Source of the DNA: CAVRGQ01 sp963720785
GTDB taxonomy: Bacteria; Actinomycetota; Acidimicrobiia; IMCC26256; DASPTH01
DNA length: 64,000 bases
Assembly: GCA_963720785.1 (NCBI GenBank)
Contig: CAVRGQ010000004.1
Location: 1,137,289 to 1,201,288, forward strand
Reading direction: 5' to 3'
Shown: positions 38,623 through 47,363 of the stretch, one piece after another
Layout: the number at the start of each line of letters is the position of its first letter
How positions within the stretch are numbered: position 1 is the first letter of the stretch
Notes under the pieces: model-generated
Database searches by the model: none
Seen by the model: only the letters and a program-made list of their open reading frames with translations
Told to the model about the DNA's origin: nothing
Program-made: the position numbers and the translations under genes

Positions 38623-39717
38623 ATGCGCGTGACCGAGCTCCCGAAGATCTCGTCCGACGCCCACGTCGACGAGCCTCACGACCTCTGGTACACCCGCTTG
38701 CCCGAGGGACTGCGCGAGCGCGCACCGCGCCGCATCGAGGCCGACGCCGACGGTGGGTGGAGTCTGGTCGTCGACGGAAGCGCGATCGGCTGGGGCGACA
38801 TGTCGCCCGAGGAGGCCGAGCAGAAGGAGCAGGAACGTCTCGCCGCCGCCGCGCCCGAGGTACGCCTCGAGATGATGCGCACCGACGGCCTCAACGCCGA
38901 GATCATCTTCCCGACCATCGGCCTGTACGTGTACAACATCACCGACGCCGAGGTCGGGCGTGCATCGTGCGAGGTCTACAACGACTGGCTGCGTGAGCAG
39001 TTGGCAGGGGACCCGCGCATCAAATTGGCGATGATGCTCCCCACGTGGGACGTCGACATGGCGATCGCCGAAGTGGAACGCACCGCCGGGGATCCGTCGG
39101 TCGGCGGGCTGCTGCTGCCGCTGGTCGGCACACCGGAATGGAACATGCCGCAGTGGGAGCCGCTGTGGGGTGTCGTCGCCGAGACCGGCAAGCCCATCGT
39201 CATGCACCAGGGCACCGGCCACGACATGATCTTCTACCGGGGCTGGGGGAGTGCGACCGCGAACCTTCTCGCCACCCAGTCGCTCGCGCCGCGCGCGACC
39301 GCACTGCTCAGCTGCGGCGGAGTCCTCGAACGACACCCATCGCTTCACGTCGTGCTCGTCGAGGTCAATGCCGGCTGGCTCGCGTGGACCATGAGCACGC
39401 TCGACAACTACTACCGCGACCACGCGCACTGGTCGAAGCCGAAGCTCGAGGAGCAGCCGAGCGACTACATCAGGCGCCAGGTGCACGCCACGTTCCAGGA
39501 CGACCCGGTCGCGATCAACAACGTCAACCTCACGGGCGTGGACTGCCTGCTCTGGGGCAACGACTACCCGCACCCGGAGAGCACGTATCCGCACTCCGAC
39601 CAGGTGCTCGAGGGGTTGCTGCGCGGTCTGTCCGACGACGACGCCCGGGCGATCACCTCGGGGAACGCACTGAAGGTCTTCGGCTTCGACGAGTCGGTGC
39701 TGGCCAGCGCACCGTGA
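38623..39717 (+). CDS. Amidohydrolase family protein (TIM barrel)
   Basis: The 364-residue protein has ISSDAHVDEPHDLW at the N-terminus, GKPIVMHQGTGHD in the barrel, and LLWGNDYPHPESTYPHS near the C-terminus, the conserved pattern of the ACMSD/amidohydrolase-2 family. GGAGG at 38609-38613 fits the ATG. It is intact, unlike its relative at 24881, and ends the catabolic operon. Likely a hydrolase or decarboxylase of a ring-cleavage-like product. Confidence 0.9.
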   Translation: MRVTELPKISSDAHVDEPHDLWYTRLPEGLRERAPRRIEADADGGWSLVVDGSAIGWGDMSPEEAEQKEQERLAAAAPEVRLEMMRTDGLNAEIIFPTIGLYVYNITDAEVGRASCEVYNDWLREQLAGDPRIKLAMMLPTWDVDMAIAEVERTAGDPSVGGLLLPLVGTPEWNMPQWEPLWGVVAETGKPIVMHQGTGHDMIFYRGWGSATANLLATQSLAPRATALLSCGGVLERHPSLHVVLVEVNAGWLAWTMSTLDNYYRDHAHWSKPKLEEQPSDYIRRQVHATFQDDPVAINNVNLTGVDCLLWGNDYPHPESTYPHSDQVLEGLLRGLSDDDARAITSGNALKVFGFDESVLASAP

Positions 39718-39853
39718 GCCGGCCAGAGGGGCATCGGTGTCGAAGCGGTGACGGATCGGCCCACCGAACTGGAGGAGCAGCTCATCGGGTCAGGCTTCGG
39801 CGAGCCAGGATTTCGCAGCTTCGAGTTCTGAGGTGGGAAAGACGCGGAACGGG
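39718..39853. other. Intergenic gap between convergent genes
   Basis: This 136-bp stretch holds no recognisable gene. A 27-codon open frame from GTG 39748 to the stop at 39831 (start TDRPTELEEQLIGSGF) is present but has no support. Confidence 0.5.
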
Positions 39854-41157
39854 TCACTCCTGTTGCGTTGTGTTGTTGCGGGTCCCCCATCGCGAGCGGC
39901 CCGCCGCGCTTTGGTATGCCGTGACCGACGATGTCCCCATCATGAGTTCAGCGGCGACGGCGGCGAGGAGGGCTGGGACGACGAAGCCGGGCCTGCCGGA
40001 TGCCTCCGCCACGAACATCACCGCCGCGAGGGGAACTCGGTATCCGGCGCCCAGGAACGCGGCGACACCGAGGACGACGAAGAGGGTGCTGTGAGGATCC
40101 CCGATGATCTCCGCAGTGATTCGACCAAGCAGCGCGCCCGCCACGACGAGGGGGATGAACAGGCCGCCGACGCCGCCGCCCGCCACCGTCGTCGCTGTCG
40201 CGATGCACCGGAGGATCAGGATCGCCGCGAGCAGCCAGATGGCGCGGTCGGCGGACAAGGACCAGTCGATCGTGCGGTAGCCGACACCGATGGTGACAGG
40301 TTCGCCGGTCAGTGCGTATCCGATGCCGAACACGCCCGCCATCCCGAGGCCGGCGACCGCGATACGCAGCGCCGGCGCGACAACCAAGGTGAGCGCCTTG
40401 GCGCGCCGGACGAGCCACGCGAAGCCGCGTGCGCCGATGCCAGCTACGACACCGAGCATCACCGCACCGGCGAGATCGGCGAACGAGAACGGCGCGTTGC
40501 CTCGCACGAGGAGAAGGGGCGCAGTTCCGTTGATTGCCACGAACGCGAGGTAGCCGCTCGCCGAAGACACCAGCGCCGGGAGCAGCATGTGGCGGGCCAG
40601 GTCGTCCTGGTAAGGCACTTCGAGTGCAAAGATCGCGCCAGTCGCCGGAGCCTTGAAGATCGCGGCAACACCGGCCGCAGCACCCGCGACGAGCAGCAGT
40701 CCTACCGGCGCACCGCGGTGAGGCGCGGGAACCGGCGCTGCAAGAACGAGCCGATGCCCGCCCCCAGGTAGAGGGACGGACCTTCGAGACCCATCGCACC
40801 GCCGAACCCCAGCGTCGCGATGCCCGCGAGCATCCGGCCCGGAATCTGACGCACGACGATCGGATGCTCGGAATCGTGGAAAGCATGGAGGTAGGCGTCG
40901 GCGGTGCCCGGGCTCTGGTCTCGGGCGACGAAGCGCAGCATCAACCAGGCGAGCAGCAGTCCGCAGAGCGGCATGAACGCCAACAGCCATGGCGAGAGAT
41001 CGAGCAGGTGATCGAAGACGCCGTCCACGACCGCTCGTTCGAACACGGCCACCCCGAGACCCGTCAGCACTCCAGTGACTGCGGCAAGGAGAACGGCGTC
41101 GCGAGATCGGCGAGCGAACGCGCCGAATCGTTCTGTCGGTGTCCCTCGATCCAGCAC
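39854..41157 (-). CDS. ClC family chloride channel, frameshifted
   Basis: A protein of about 434 residues with ten or more membrane helices. The selectivity motif GLEGPSLYLGAGIGS carries the gating glutamate; GGLFIPLVVAGALLG is the second filter motif. The frame changes near 40710. After FKAPATGAIFALE the next residue is Val, where the proton-coupled bacterial exchangers have a second Glu. That favours a passive channel over a Cl-/H+ exchanger. Confidence 0.82.
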
Positions 41158-41287
41158 GGCTACTGCTCCAGCAAGAAGAGGAATTGGCCAGCCATTGCAC
41201 CGACGACACGCCGCGGAGTGATGGACCCGCGGATCTCTTCAGCTGACCGAGACAACCTGTCGGCGCGTGCGTTTGCTTGTCGCTGCA

Positions 41288-41590
41288 TCAGGAGCGATCC
41301 TGATCCCCGGTTGCGGCAAGTCTGCCGCGAAGCACGTCGAAGCGCCGACGCGCCATCGCGTAGGACAGCTCACACGAACGCTCGCTCCGGGACAGCACGA
41401 GATACCGCTCGAACTCCGAGGAGGTCCACTTCCGTTCCGCACGCACGGACATGAGTTCAACCAGCTCGACGTTCACGCGCCCGAGCTGCTCCGCTGCGCT
41501 GCCGGCGAGGCTTGCCTCCTCGGCGAGACTGTGCCTCACGCGTTCGACAAACTGTAGAGAGCCCGGGGCGGCATCTGCGCTCGACGTCAC
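41288..41590 (-). CDS. Small protein coupled to superoxide dismutase
   Basis: The 100-residue, mostly helical protein starts at GTG 41590, overlapping the SOD stop by 4 bp. It has no motif that I recognise (SLQFVERVRHSLAEEASLAG; ERKWTSSEFERYLVLSRSER). The overlap suggests co-translation with SOD. Confidence 0.55.
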   Translation of the reverse strand: MTSSADAAPGSLQFVERVRHSLAEEASLAGSAAEQLGRVNVELVELMSVRAERKWTSSEFERYLVLSRSERSCELSYAMARRRFDVLRGRLAATGDQDRS

Positions 41591-42204
41591 GACGACAGGG
41601 CCACGAGACCACGAGCCCGTGCAAATCGGGTCGCGATGTCAGACCAGCTGACGACATTCCAGATCGCACCGACGAAATCCGCGCGCCGGTTCTCGTACTG
41701 CAGGTAGTAGGCGTGTTCCCAGGCGTCGATCACGAGCAACGGCGTGGTGCCCTGACCGACATTGCCGTGGTGGTCGTAGACCTGCTCGACGAGCAACCGC
41801 TCACCGAGAGGCTCCCACGAGAGTGCACCCCAACCCGAGCCCTGCACCGACACGGTGGCTTGGGTCAAGTGCTTCTGGAACGCGTCGAACGACCCGAACT
41901 GGTCGTCGATCGCCGCAGCCAACTCTCCCTCAGGTCGTCCACCCCCTTCGGGACTGAGGTTCTTCCAGAAGAGGCTGTGGAGGACGTGACCCGACAGGTT
42001 GAACGCAAGCGTCTTCTCGAGCCCGACGATCGCACTCCAGTCGTCCGACGAGCGAGCTGTGGCAAGTCGGTCGAGCGTCTGGTTGAGGCCCGCTACATAC
42101 GCGGCGTGGTGCTTGTCGTGGTGCAACTCGAGGACGCGGGCCGAGTAGTGCGGCTCCAACGCTCCGAAGTCGTAGTCGAGCGCAGGAAGTTCGTAGTCGG
42201 TCAT
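41587..42204 (-). CDS. Superoxide dismutase, Fe/Mn type
   Basis: The 205-residue protein has the complete family pattern: ELPALDYDFGALEPHYS, HHDKHHAAYV, NLSGHVLHSLFWKNLSP, and the metal motif DAWEHAYYLQY. It converts superoxide to peroxide and oxygen. GAGGAG precedes the ATG. A divergent MarR gene lies 61 bp away and may control both. Confidence 0.95.
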   Translation of the reverse strand: MTDYELPALDYDFGALEPHYSARVLELHHDKHHAAYVAGLNQTLDRLATARSSDDWSAIVGLEKTLAFNLSGHVLHSLFWKNLSPEGGGRPEGELAAAIDDQFGSFDAFQKHLTQATVSVQGSGWGALSWEPLGERLLVEQVYDHHGNVGQGTTPLLVIDAWEHAYYLQYENRRADFVGAIWNVVSWSDIATRFARARGLVALSS

Positions 42205-42253
42205 GACTCTCCTCTCGACAGCCCGGTGATTGATGTACTCCGACAATACTTGC

Positions 42254-42259
42254 TAGACT
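42254..42259 (+). promoter_or_regulatory. Putative -10 hexamer within a MarR-like site
   Basis: TAGACT lies six bases before the ATG at 42266. It sits in TTGCTAGACTACACA, an imperfect inverted repeat that the MarR protein could bind. Confidence 0.4.
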
Positions 42260-42265
42260 ACACAC

Positions 42266-42760
42266 ATGGTGACCGGCAGCGGTACGGCGACCGGGACGGA
42301 CTCCAGCTTGGATCGAGCGGCAGACATGGCCCTGCTCGCGTCACGAGCGCTTGTCGGAGTGGCGGCACGATCATTGACCGGGGTCGAAGACCAGATCACC
42401 CTGGTGCAGTACCGGGCACTCGTCCTGCTGGACGCAGGACCGCAGAATGTCGGGACCCTCGCCAAGTCCCTGGGCATTCACCCATCCACCGCCACCAGGC
42501 TCTGTGATCGACTGGTTGCGAAGGGGCTCGTCGAGCGTGGGACATCCTCGGACAGCCGGCGAGAGGTCAGCGTTCTGCTCAGTGGCAAAGGACGACAGCT
42601 CGTTCACGCCGTGATGACCGAACGACGCAAAGCACTCCGCCGAATCTTGCGCCGCCTCGACCCCGAGGCCCGAGGCGCGCTGGTCGAGGCTTTCGCTGCG
42701 TTCGGAGAAGCCGCTGGAGAGTTGCCTGATCAGGCGTGGAGACTCGGCTGGACGGCATAA
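42266..42760 (+). CDS. MarR family transcriptional regulator
   Basis: The 164-residue winged-helix protein has LVQYRALVLLDAGPQNVGTLAKSLGIHPSTATRLCDRL and the wing SSDSRREVSVLLS. It is divergent from superoxide dismutase, so redox or phenolic-compound control is a reasonable inference. There is no nearby Cys in a redox position. Confidence 0.88.
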   Translation: MVTGSGTATGTDSSLDRAADMALLASRALVGVAARSLTGVEDQITLVQYRALVLLDAGPQNVGTLAKSLGIHPSTATRLCDRLVAKGLVERGTSSDSRREVSVLLSGKGRQLVHAVMTERRKALRRILRRLDPEARGALVEAFAAFGEAAGELPDQAWRLGWTA

Positions 42761-42926
42761 CGATCGCGCTCGTCCGCCACACTGGGCTCGAGCATCCAGT
42801 TGCAGGAAGTTGTCGGGCCCGTTCGACGAGCGCACCAGCCAGGCGCATACTCGAGGATGGGTACCTCGCTTCCCGGCGGTAACCGGTACAGCGAGTCCAG
42901 TACTCCCCAAGAGAGGTCGTACGACC

Positions 42927-43094
42927 ATGTCGAACGAAGGGCACATCCCGCGGACCTGGCATGACACCTACGTGGAGACGGAAGAGTTCCAGGCTCTTCT
43001 GAAGAAGTACCCGACGTACCAAGAGGCGGTCGATGCCTGGGTACGTGGCGAACGAGGCGATCCGAAGGAAGGCGGCAACGCCAATCCGATGTAG
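42927..43094 (+). CDS. Small protein of unknown function
   Basis: A 55-residue protein starts at ATG 42927 after GAGAGG. The sequence (YVETEEFQALLKKYPTYQEAVDAWVRG) is helical and charged. Its composition differs from random shadow frames, but no family is known to me. Confidence 0.5.
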   Translation: MSNEGHIPRTWHDTYVETEEFQALLKKYPTYQEAVDAWVRGERGDPKEGGNANPM

Positions 43095-43277
43095 CAGGCC
43101 GCGCGATGCGGGCTGCGCGCGCTCACGGACTGCGGCTGCACCGAACGTCACTCGACCCCGGCGCGAGACCGCGCCAGCGACGTCGGTAGGCCTCGCTCGG
43201 TCTGACCCGGTCTGTCACCGCATCGTGCAGCAGTCCCTTCGTCATCCGCATCGAAGTCTCGTTCCGTACTGTTCGGT

Positions 43278-43586
43278 ATGGAGACTCACGACACCCGGGA
43301 CGTCGAGGTGACCGAGCCGTTGACCGACGATGAGCTCGCTGCTCTGGCCCTTGCTGCCGGCAAGGATGACTCCATCAGCGCCGACGCGGTCAGCGTCTGG
43401 GACTTGCTCGGGACGGAGGCCGTCGGGCCGTTGCCGTCGTGGTACATGCCCGCGCCAATGGGTGTGCGGAGGCTGAGCGGTTGGCGGGGCCGACTCGTGC
43501 GGTGCAGCGTGTTCTCGGTGATTGCGTCGTTCGTCGCGATCAACGCCTACGGGCTCTGCAACACCTACGGGCAGCTGCACCTCTGA
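43278..43586 (+). CDS. Small membrane-associated protein
   Basis: The 102-residue protein has an acidic N-terminus and one hydrophobic helix near the end (LVRCSVFSVIASFVAINAYG). The -10-like TACTGT (43267-43272) lies five bases before the ATG. The protein is unrecognised. Confidence 0.5.
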   Translation: METHDTRDVEVTEPLTDDELAALALAAGKDDSISADAVSVWDLLGTEAVGPLPSWYMPAPMGVRRLSGWRGRLVRCSVFSVIASFVAINAYGLCNTYGQLHL

Positions 43587-43650
43587 GCCCTGGGGCCCCG
43601 CCGAAGTGCGGGATCCGAAGTCAGTGCTCAGGCGACCACGCCGCTCATCA

Positions 43651-43665
43651 CCGCCACCATCGCAG
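43651..43665 (+). repeat. Putative attachment site, right copy
   Basis: CCGCCACCATCGCAG matches the 3' end of the tRNA-fMet gene and six bases beyond (24677-24691) exactly. No other part of the tRNA is present here. Confidence 0.6.
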
Positions 43666-43667
43666 TA

Positions 43668-43703
43668 CGAAGGGGCGGTCCACTGGACCGGCCTTCGTCG
43701 TTG
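43668..43703 (+). terminator. Hairpin terminator
   Basis: CGAAGG...CGGTCC pairs with GGACCG...CCTTCG around a three-base loop, with a small internal bulge. TCGTTG follows, as after the tRNA terminator. Confidence 0.65.
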
Positions 43704-43754
43704 CGGGGCCGGTCCACGTTTGCGGACCTTGCCCACGCTTGGGATGCTTCGGCG

Positions 43755-46346
43755 GTGACGGGGCGCACGGGCGGCGAGTTCGACGACGAAGTCTTGCGCG
43801 CGCCACCGGGCGTGGATCGCAGCACCGCCCTGCGCTCGCGCCGGCTCGTGGGCAGGGACGACGAGATCGCCGACGTGGTGAAGAGCGTCGCGGCCACGCC
43901 CCTGACGACGGTCGCCGGCCCCGGCGGCGTGGGCAAGACCGCCCTCGCACTGGCGGTCGCCGAGGCGTCGGAGGCGCTGTTTCCCGATGGCGTCTTCGTC
44001 GTCTGGCTCGCCGCGGTGCGCTCCGCCGAGCACGTCGCCGGCGCCGTGGCCGCCCAGGTCGAGATGCAGCGGTCGGGTGGTCAGTCCTACGTGGACGCGC
44101 TCACACTCTGGCTGGCCGATCGCGACGTGCTGCTGGTGCTCGACAACTGCGAGCACGTGGTGTTGGCCGTCGCCGATCTCGTCGAGGAGCTCATCGCACG
44201 TCTGCCGCGCCTGCACGTGCTCGCGACGAGCCGGGAGCCGCTCTGGGTCGTCGACGAGCTGAGCTACCGCCTCGCTCCGCTACCCGTGGCAGGCCCCGAA
44301 GCGAGCGCGGCGGAGATCGACGCGAGCCCCGCGGTGCTCCTGTTCCGCGAGCGAGCGGGTGCGCGGACGCGGGCGTCGCTCGACACCGGCGACGCCGGCC
44401 GACTGCTCGGCGAGATCTGTCGTCGCGTCGACGGGCTGCCGCTCGCCATCGAGCTCGCGGCCGCGCGCGTGGCCGGCCTCGAACTGCAGGACATCTCCCA
44501 GCACCTCGACGACCTGTTCGACCTGCTGCCACAGCGCGCGCGTCGCGCCGACGGTTCCCAGCGATCGCTGCGAGCCACGGTCGAATGGAGCGACGCGTTG
44601 CTCGACGATGAGGAGCGTCACCTCCTCTGGAACATGGGCATCTTCGCCGGTGGGTTCGACCTCGAGGCGGTCAGAGCGGTGTGCGGCGCCCCGGGTCAGA
44701 CCGCGGCAAAGATCGCCGACCTCACGGCGCGGCTCGTCGAGAAATCCCTGGTCCTGAAGCGGGACGGCGGCACGTACCAGTTGCTCGAGACGATCCGGCA
44801 GTACGCGACCGAGCAGCTCGTGCTCGCCGGTGAGTTCGAGGCCATCCGCGCGCGTCACGCGCGCTTCTATCTCGGGATCGCGCTGGAGGAATCGGGCGCG
44901 ACCCTCACCGGGCCCGAGGGGCCGCACCTCGAGGTGCTGCGGCGCATCGAGGACAACACCCGCGTCGCCCTCGAGAGCCTGATCGCCATCGATCCCGCGT
45001 CCGCGCTCGGGCTCGCCGCCAGCCTGAACATCTTCTGGTGGACGCAGGGCAAGCTCCGTGAGGGCATCGGCTGGCTGGAGCGGGCGCGCCAGGCGGCACC
45101 CGGGGTACCGACCGAGCTCCGGGCGATGAGCCTCTTCTGCGAGGGGTTCCTCGTCGCCCACGACACCGACGACTGGCACGCCGCGGCCGAATTGCTGGAC
45201 GTCGGCATCGAGCTCTTCGCCGGCGCGGAATCCGACGAGGACGAGCCGTCGCTCGTCCTCGGGATGCTGCTCTGCCTCCGCGGCGAATGCCATGTCTTCA
45301 ACGGCGAACTCGACGACGCAGTTGCCCGCACCCGCGCCGGGCTCGAGATCGCGTCTCGGTACCCGGGGTCGTGGGGCCTCGGGTTCTGCCAGTGGAACGC
45401 CGGCTATGCGCTCCTCAACGTCGGCGACGACGACGCGGCCGTCGAGTTGTGGACGGAGATGTACGACCTGACCGTCGCGCACGGCTACGGCATCGCCGAG
45501 ATGGTCGTGTGCAACTCCCTCGCGGAGATCTGGGAGGCGCGCGGTGACCCCGACCGGTCGCGTGCGTTCTGGGAGCAGTCGCTCCGCGCCCGACGGGAGC
45601 TCGGCGCGTTGCGCATCGGCCACGTGCACGGCTCGATGCCGACGGCGCTCCTCGCGGTCGCGCGTGTTGCCGACCAACAGGGCGACCACGCCACCGCCGT
45701 GGAGCTCCTGCGCGAGGGCATCCCGCTCGCCGAGGACATGCGCGAGGCGCACACTGCGCAGCTCATGGCCGACCTGCTGCGATCCGCCTCGGAGGTCGAA
45801 CCCACGGCTCACGCGACGCTGCGGCCGGAAAGTGGCGTCTGGCAGGTTGCGTTCGATGGTACGAACGCGCACCTGCCCGACCTGAAGGGACTGTGGCACC
45901 TCCGCGAGCTGGTGTCGCGGCCGTACGAATTCGTCTCCGCGCTCGAACTCGTCGGCGCCTCGGCCGACGAGCCGATGCCGCGCGGCGACACCGGTCCGAT
46001 GCTCGACCGCGAGGCGCTGCGGCGGTACCGACGGCGACTCGCGGAGCTCGACGACGCCCTGGACACCGCCGCGCTCGACGACGACGGGGAACGCTCAGCC
46101 GCGCTCGGGGTCGAGCGGGATGCACTGATCGCAGAGCTCAAGCGGGCGACCGGACTGGGAGGCCGACCGCGACGGTCCGGCTCGCCGGCGGAGAAGGCTC
46201 GCCTCAACGTCACCAGGACCATCCGTCACGCGATCTCCGAGGTCTCCACCAAGGTGCCGGAGCTGGCTGCACACCTCGACGCCTCGATCGTGACGGGAGT
46301 GTCGTGCTGTTACGAGCCGCGGGCCAACATCGCCTGGACGACCTGA
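43755..46346 (+). CDS. STAND-type ATPase with TPR-like repeats
   Basis: The 863-residue protein has Walker A GPGGVGKTAL near residue 57, Walker B LLVLDNCEHV, the GLPLAIELAAARV motif of NB-ARC-like ATPases, then helical TPR-type repeats. A C-terminal domain (VWQVAFDGTNAHLPDLKGLWHLREL) common in actinobacterial signalling ATPases follows. Neither the SARP domain of AfsR nor a LuxR helix-turn-helix is present, so its output is unclear. The GTG at 43755 is the first start after the terminator. Confidence 0.8.
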   Translation: MTGRTGGEFDDEVLRAPPGVDRSTALRSRRLVGRDDEIADVVKSVAATPLTTVAGPGGVGKTALALAVAEASEALFPDGVFVVWLAAVRSAEHVAGAVAAQVEMQRSGGQSYVDALTLWLADRDVLLVLDNCEHVVLAVADLVEELIARLPRLHVLATSREPLWVVDELSYRLAPLPVAGPEASAAEIDASPAVLLFRERAGARTRASLDTGDAGRLLGEICRRVDGLPLAIELAAARVAGLELQDISQHLDDLFDLLPQRARRADGSQRSLRATVEWSDALLDDEERHLLWNMGIFAGGFDLEAVRAVCGAPGQTAAKIADLTARLVEKSLVLKRDGGTYQLLETIRQYATEQLVLAGEFEAIRARHARFYLGIALEESGATLTGPEGPHLEVLRRIEDNTRVALESLIAIDPASALGLAASLNIFWWTQGKLREGIGWLERARQAAPGVPTELRAMSLFCEGFLVAHDTDDWHAAAELLDVGIELFAGAESDEDEPSLVLGMLLCLRGECHVFNGELDDAVARTRAGLEIASRYPGSWGLGFCQWNAGYALLNVGDDDAAVELWTEMYDLTVAHGYGIAEMVVCNSLAEIWEARGDPDRSRAFWEQSLRARRELGALRIGHVHGSMPTALLAVARVADQQGDHATAVELLREGIPLAEDMREAHTAQLMADLLRSASEVEPTAHATLRPESGVWQVAFDGTNAHLPDLKGLWHLRELVSRPYEFVSALELVGASADEPMPRGDTGPMLDREALRRYRRRLAELDDALDTAALDDDGERSAALGVERDALIAELKRATGLGGRPRRSGSPAEKARLNVTRTIRHAISEVSTKVPELAAHLDASIVTGVSCCYEPRANIAWTT

Positions 46347-46375
46347 TCCGGGCCTGATCCGGGCTTGATCCGAGA
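46343..46375 (+). repeat. 11-bp tandem repeat spanning a stop codon
   Basis: CTGATCCGGGC occurs twice and a degenerate third copy follows. The first copy contains the stop of the STAND ATPase gene, so the stop triplet TGA is repeated three times. Confidence 0.8.
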
Positions 46376-46377
46376 TG

Positions 46378-46398
46378 TGGTTCGTTCGGAACGAACCA
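46378..46398. promoter_or_regulatory. Perfect 21-bp palindrome, putative operator
   Basis: Arms TGGTTCGTTC and GAACGAACCA flank a single central G. The one-base centre is unsuited to an RNA hairpin, so a protein-binding site is more likely. A further half site, GAACGAACG, lies at 46411-46419. The next gene starts at 46472. Confidence 0.6.
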
Positions 46399-46471
46399 GG
46401 CATGACGGAGGAACGAACGCCTTGTACTTGGGTGGCAACCGGGCCATCCGAGGAAGAAGGACGGTGTCCAC

Positions 46472-46735
46472 ATGTTCGTCGCAGTCATCCACCGGATCCA
46501 CGACCCCGAAGGCTTCCAGGCGGCCGAGGCCAAGGCGCTCGAGGGCGGGCTGCCGACCCACGTCGCGCTCCCGATCCACGCGGCGACCGGCGATCACACG
46601 CTGGGGATCTGCATCTGGGAGGGCGACTCGGTCGACGCGGTGCGCGAGGTGGTCGAAGGCGCGGTCGGAGCCTGGGCGGACAACGAGTACCACGAGATGC
46701 ACGTCGACGGGTTGGTGTCGCAGCTCGCCGGGTGA
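46472..46735 (+). CDS. Small alpha/beta-barrel-like protein
   Basis: The 87-residue protein (MFVAVIHRIHDPEGFQAAEA, then GDHTLGICIWEGDSVDAVREVV) resembles the dimeric alpha/beta-barrel (ABM/EthD-like) fold. No catalytic residue can be fixed. It lies behind a strong palindromic operator and before a strong terminator, so it is probably a single regulated gene. Confidence 0.6.
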   Translation: MFVAVIHRIHDPEGFQAAEAKALEGGLPTHVALPIHAATGDHTLGICIWEGDSVDAVREVVEGAVGAWADNEYHEMHVDGLVSQLAG

Positions 46736-46790
46736 CCCGACACACGCGGCGCTCCCGGGAACCTCCAACGCAACCGGACGCCTCGACGCG

Positions 46791-46824
46791 AAGGCCCAGG
46801 TCCACTGACCTGGGCCTTCGTCGT
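46791..46824 (+). terminator. Strong hairpin terminator
   Basis: Perfect 12-bp arms, AAGGCCCAGGTC and GACCTGGGCCTT, enclose CACT; CGTCGT follows. Confidence 0.8.
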
Positions 46825-46875
46825 ACACGAAGGCCGTCTTCCCGTCGTACGATCGGTCGACCGAGGGGGATGGTG

Positions 46876-47346
46876 ATGGCGACGAACGACGAATACGTGC
46901 ACCGCGAGGTGATGGCCCTGGCGGCCGCGCCCGCCCGGGTCCGGGAGTTCGTGATGACGCCCGAACGGATCCTCGACTACTACCCCGAGCCCATCGACGG
47001 CGGGGTGTTCGAGCCGGGCCACGCGATCTGGTGCCGGGGCGCGATGGGCGTGTCGATGCTCGAGCGGCTCGACGAGTCGACCGACGACTGCGTCGTCGTC
47101 CTCGTCACCACGGCGGTAGGGCTCGAGCCCCCGTACACGCCCGAAGGCATCCGTGACGCGACGACGTTCACGATGATCGAGGACTGGGCCGTGGCCCCCG
47201 ATGGTGACGGCACCACGCTCACGAAGACCTGGCGCGACGTGCGAGCCGGCGGCGAGCCGTCGCCCCCGATGGCCGACATCGTGCGCGAGGCCGCCAAGGG
47301 CGAGAGCGGCGCTCTGGTGTCGCGCTGGAACGCGGCCGCAGGCTGA
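46876..47346 (+). CDS. SRPBCC family protein
   Basis: The 156-residue START-like protein has ALAAAPARVREFVMTPERILDYYPEPIDGG and the terminal alpha helix (IVREAAKGESGALVSRWN). The ligand is unknown. ATG 46876 is preferred over ATG 46870 because GAGGGGG (46862-46868) is seven bases before it. A TACGAT -10 lies at 46848. Confidence 0.78.
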   Translation: MATNDEYVHREVMALAAAPARVREFVMTPERILDYYPEPIDGGVFEPGHAIWCRGAMGVSMLERLDESTDDCVVVLVTTAVGLEPPYTPEGIRDATTFTMIEDWAVAPDGDGTTLTKTWRDVRAGGEPSPPMADIVREAAKGESGALVSRWNAAAG

Positions 47347-47363
47347 TTTTCACGGCTGACCCG

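Noticed and set aside
39748..39831. A 27-codon ORF after the amidohydrolase
   Set aside because: Too short, no ribosome-binding site, no recognisable sequence; kept only as an intergenic note.
24686..43650. Integrase, transposase or phage genes inside the tRNA-bracketed block
   Set aside because: I looked for tyrosine or serine recombinase motifs and for structural phage genes in the real frames and found none.
43600..43665. A second, decayed tRNA gene before the right repeat
   Set aside because: Only the last nine bases match the tRNA; no anticodon or T-arm can be folded upstream.
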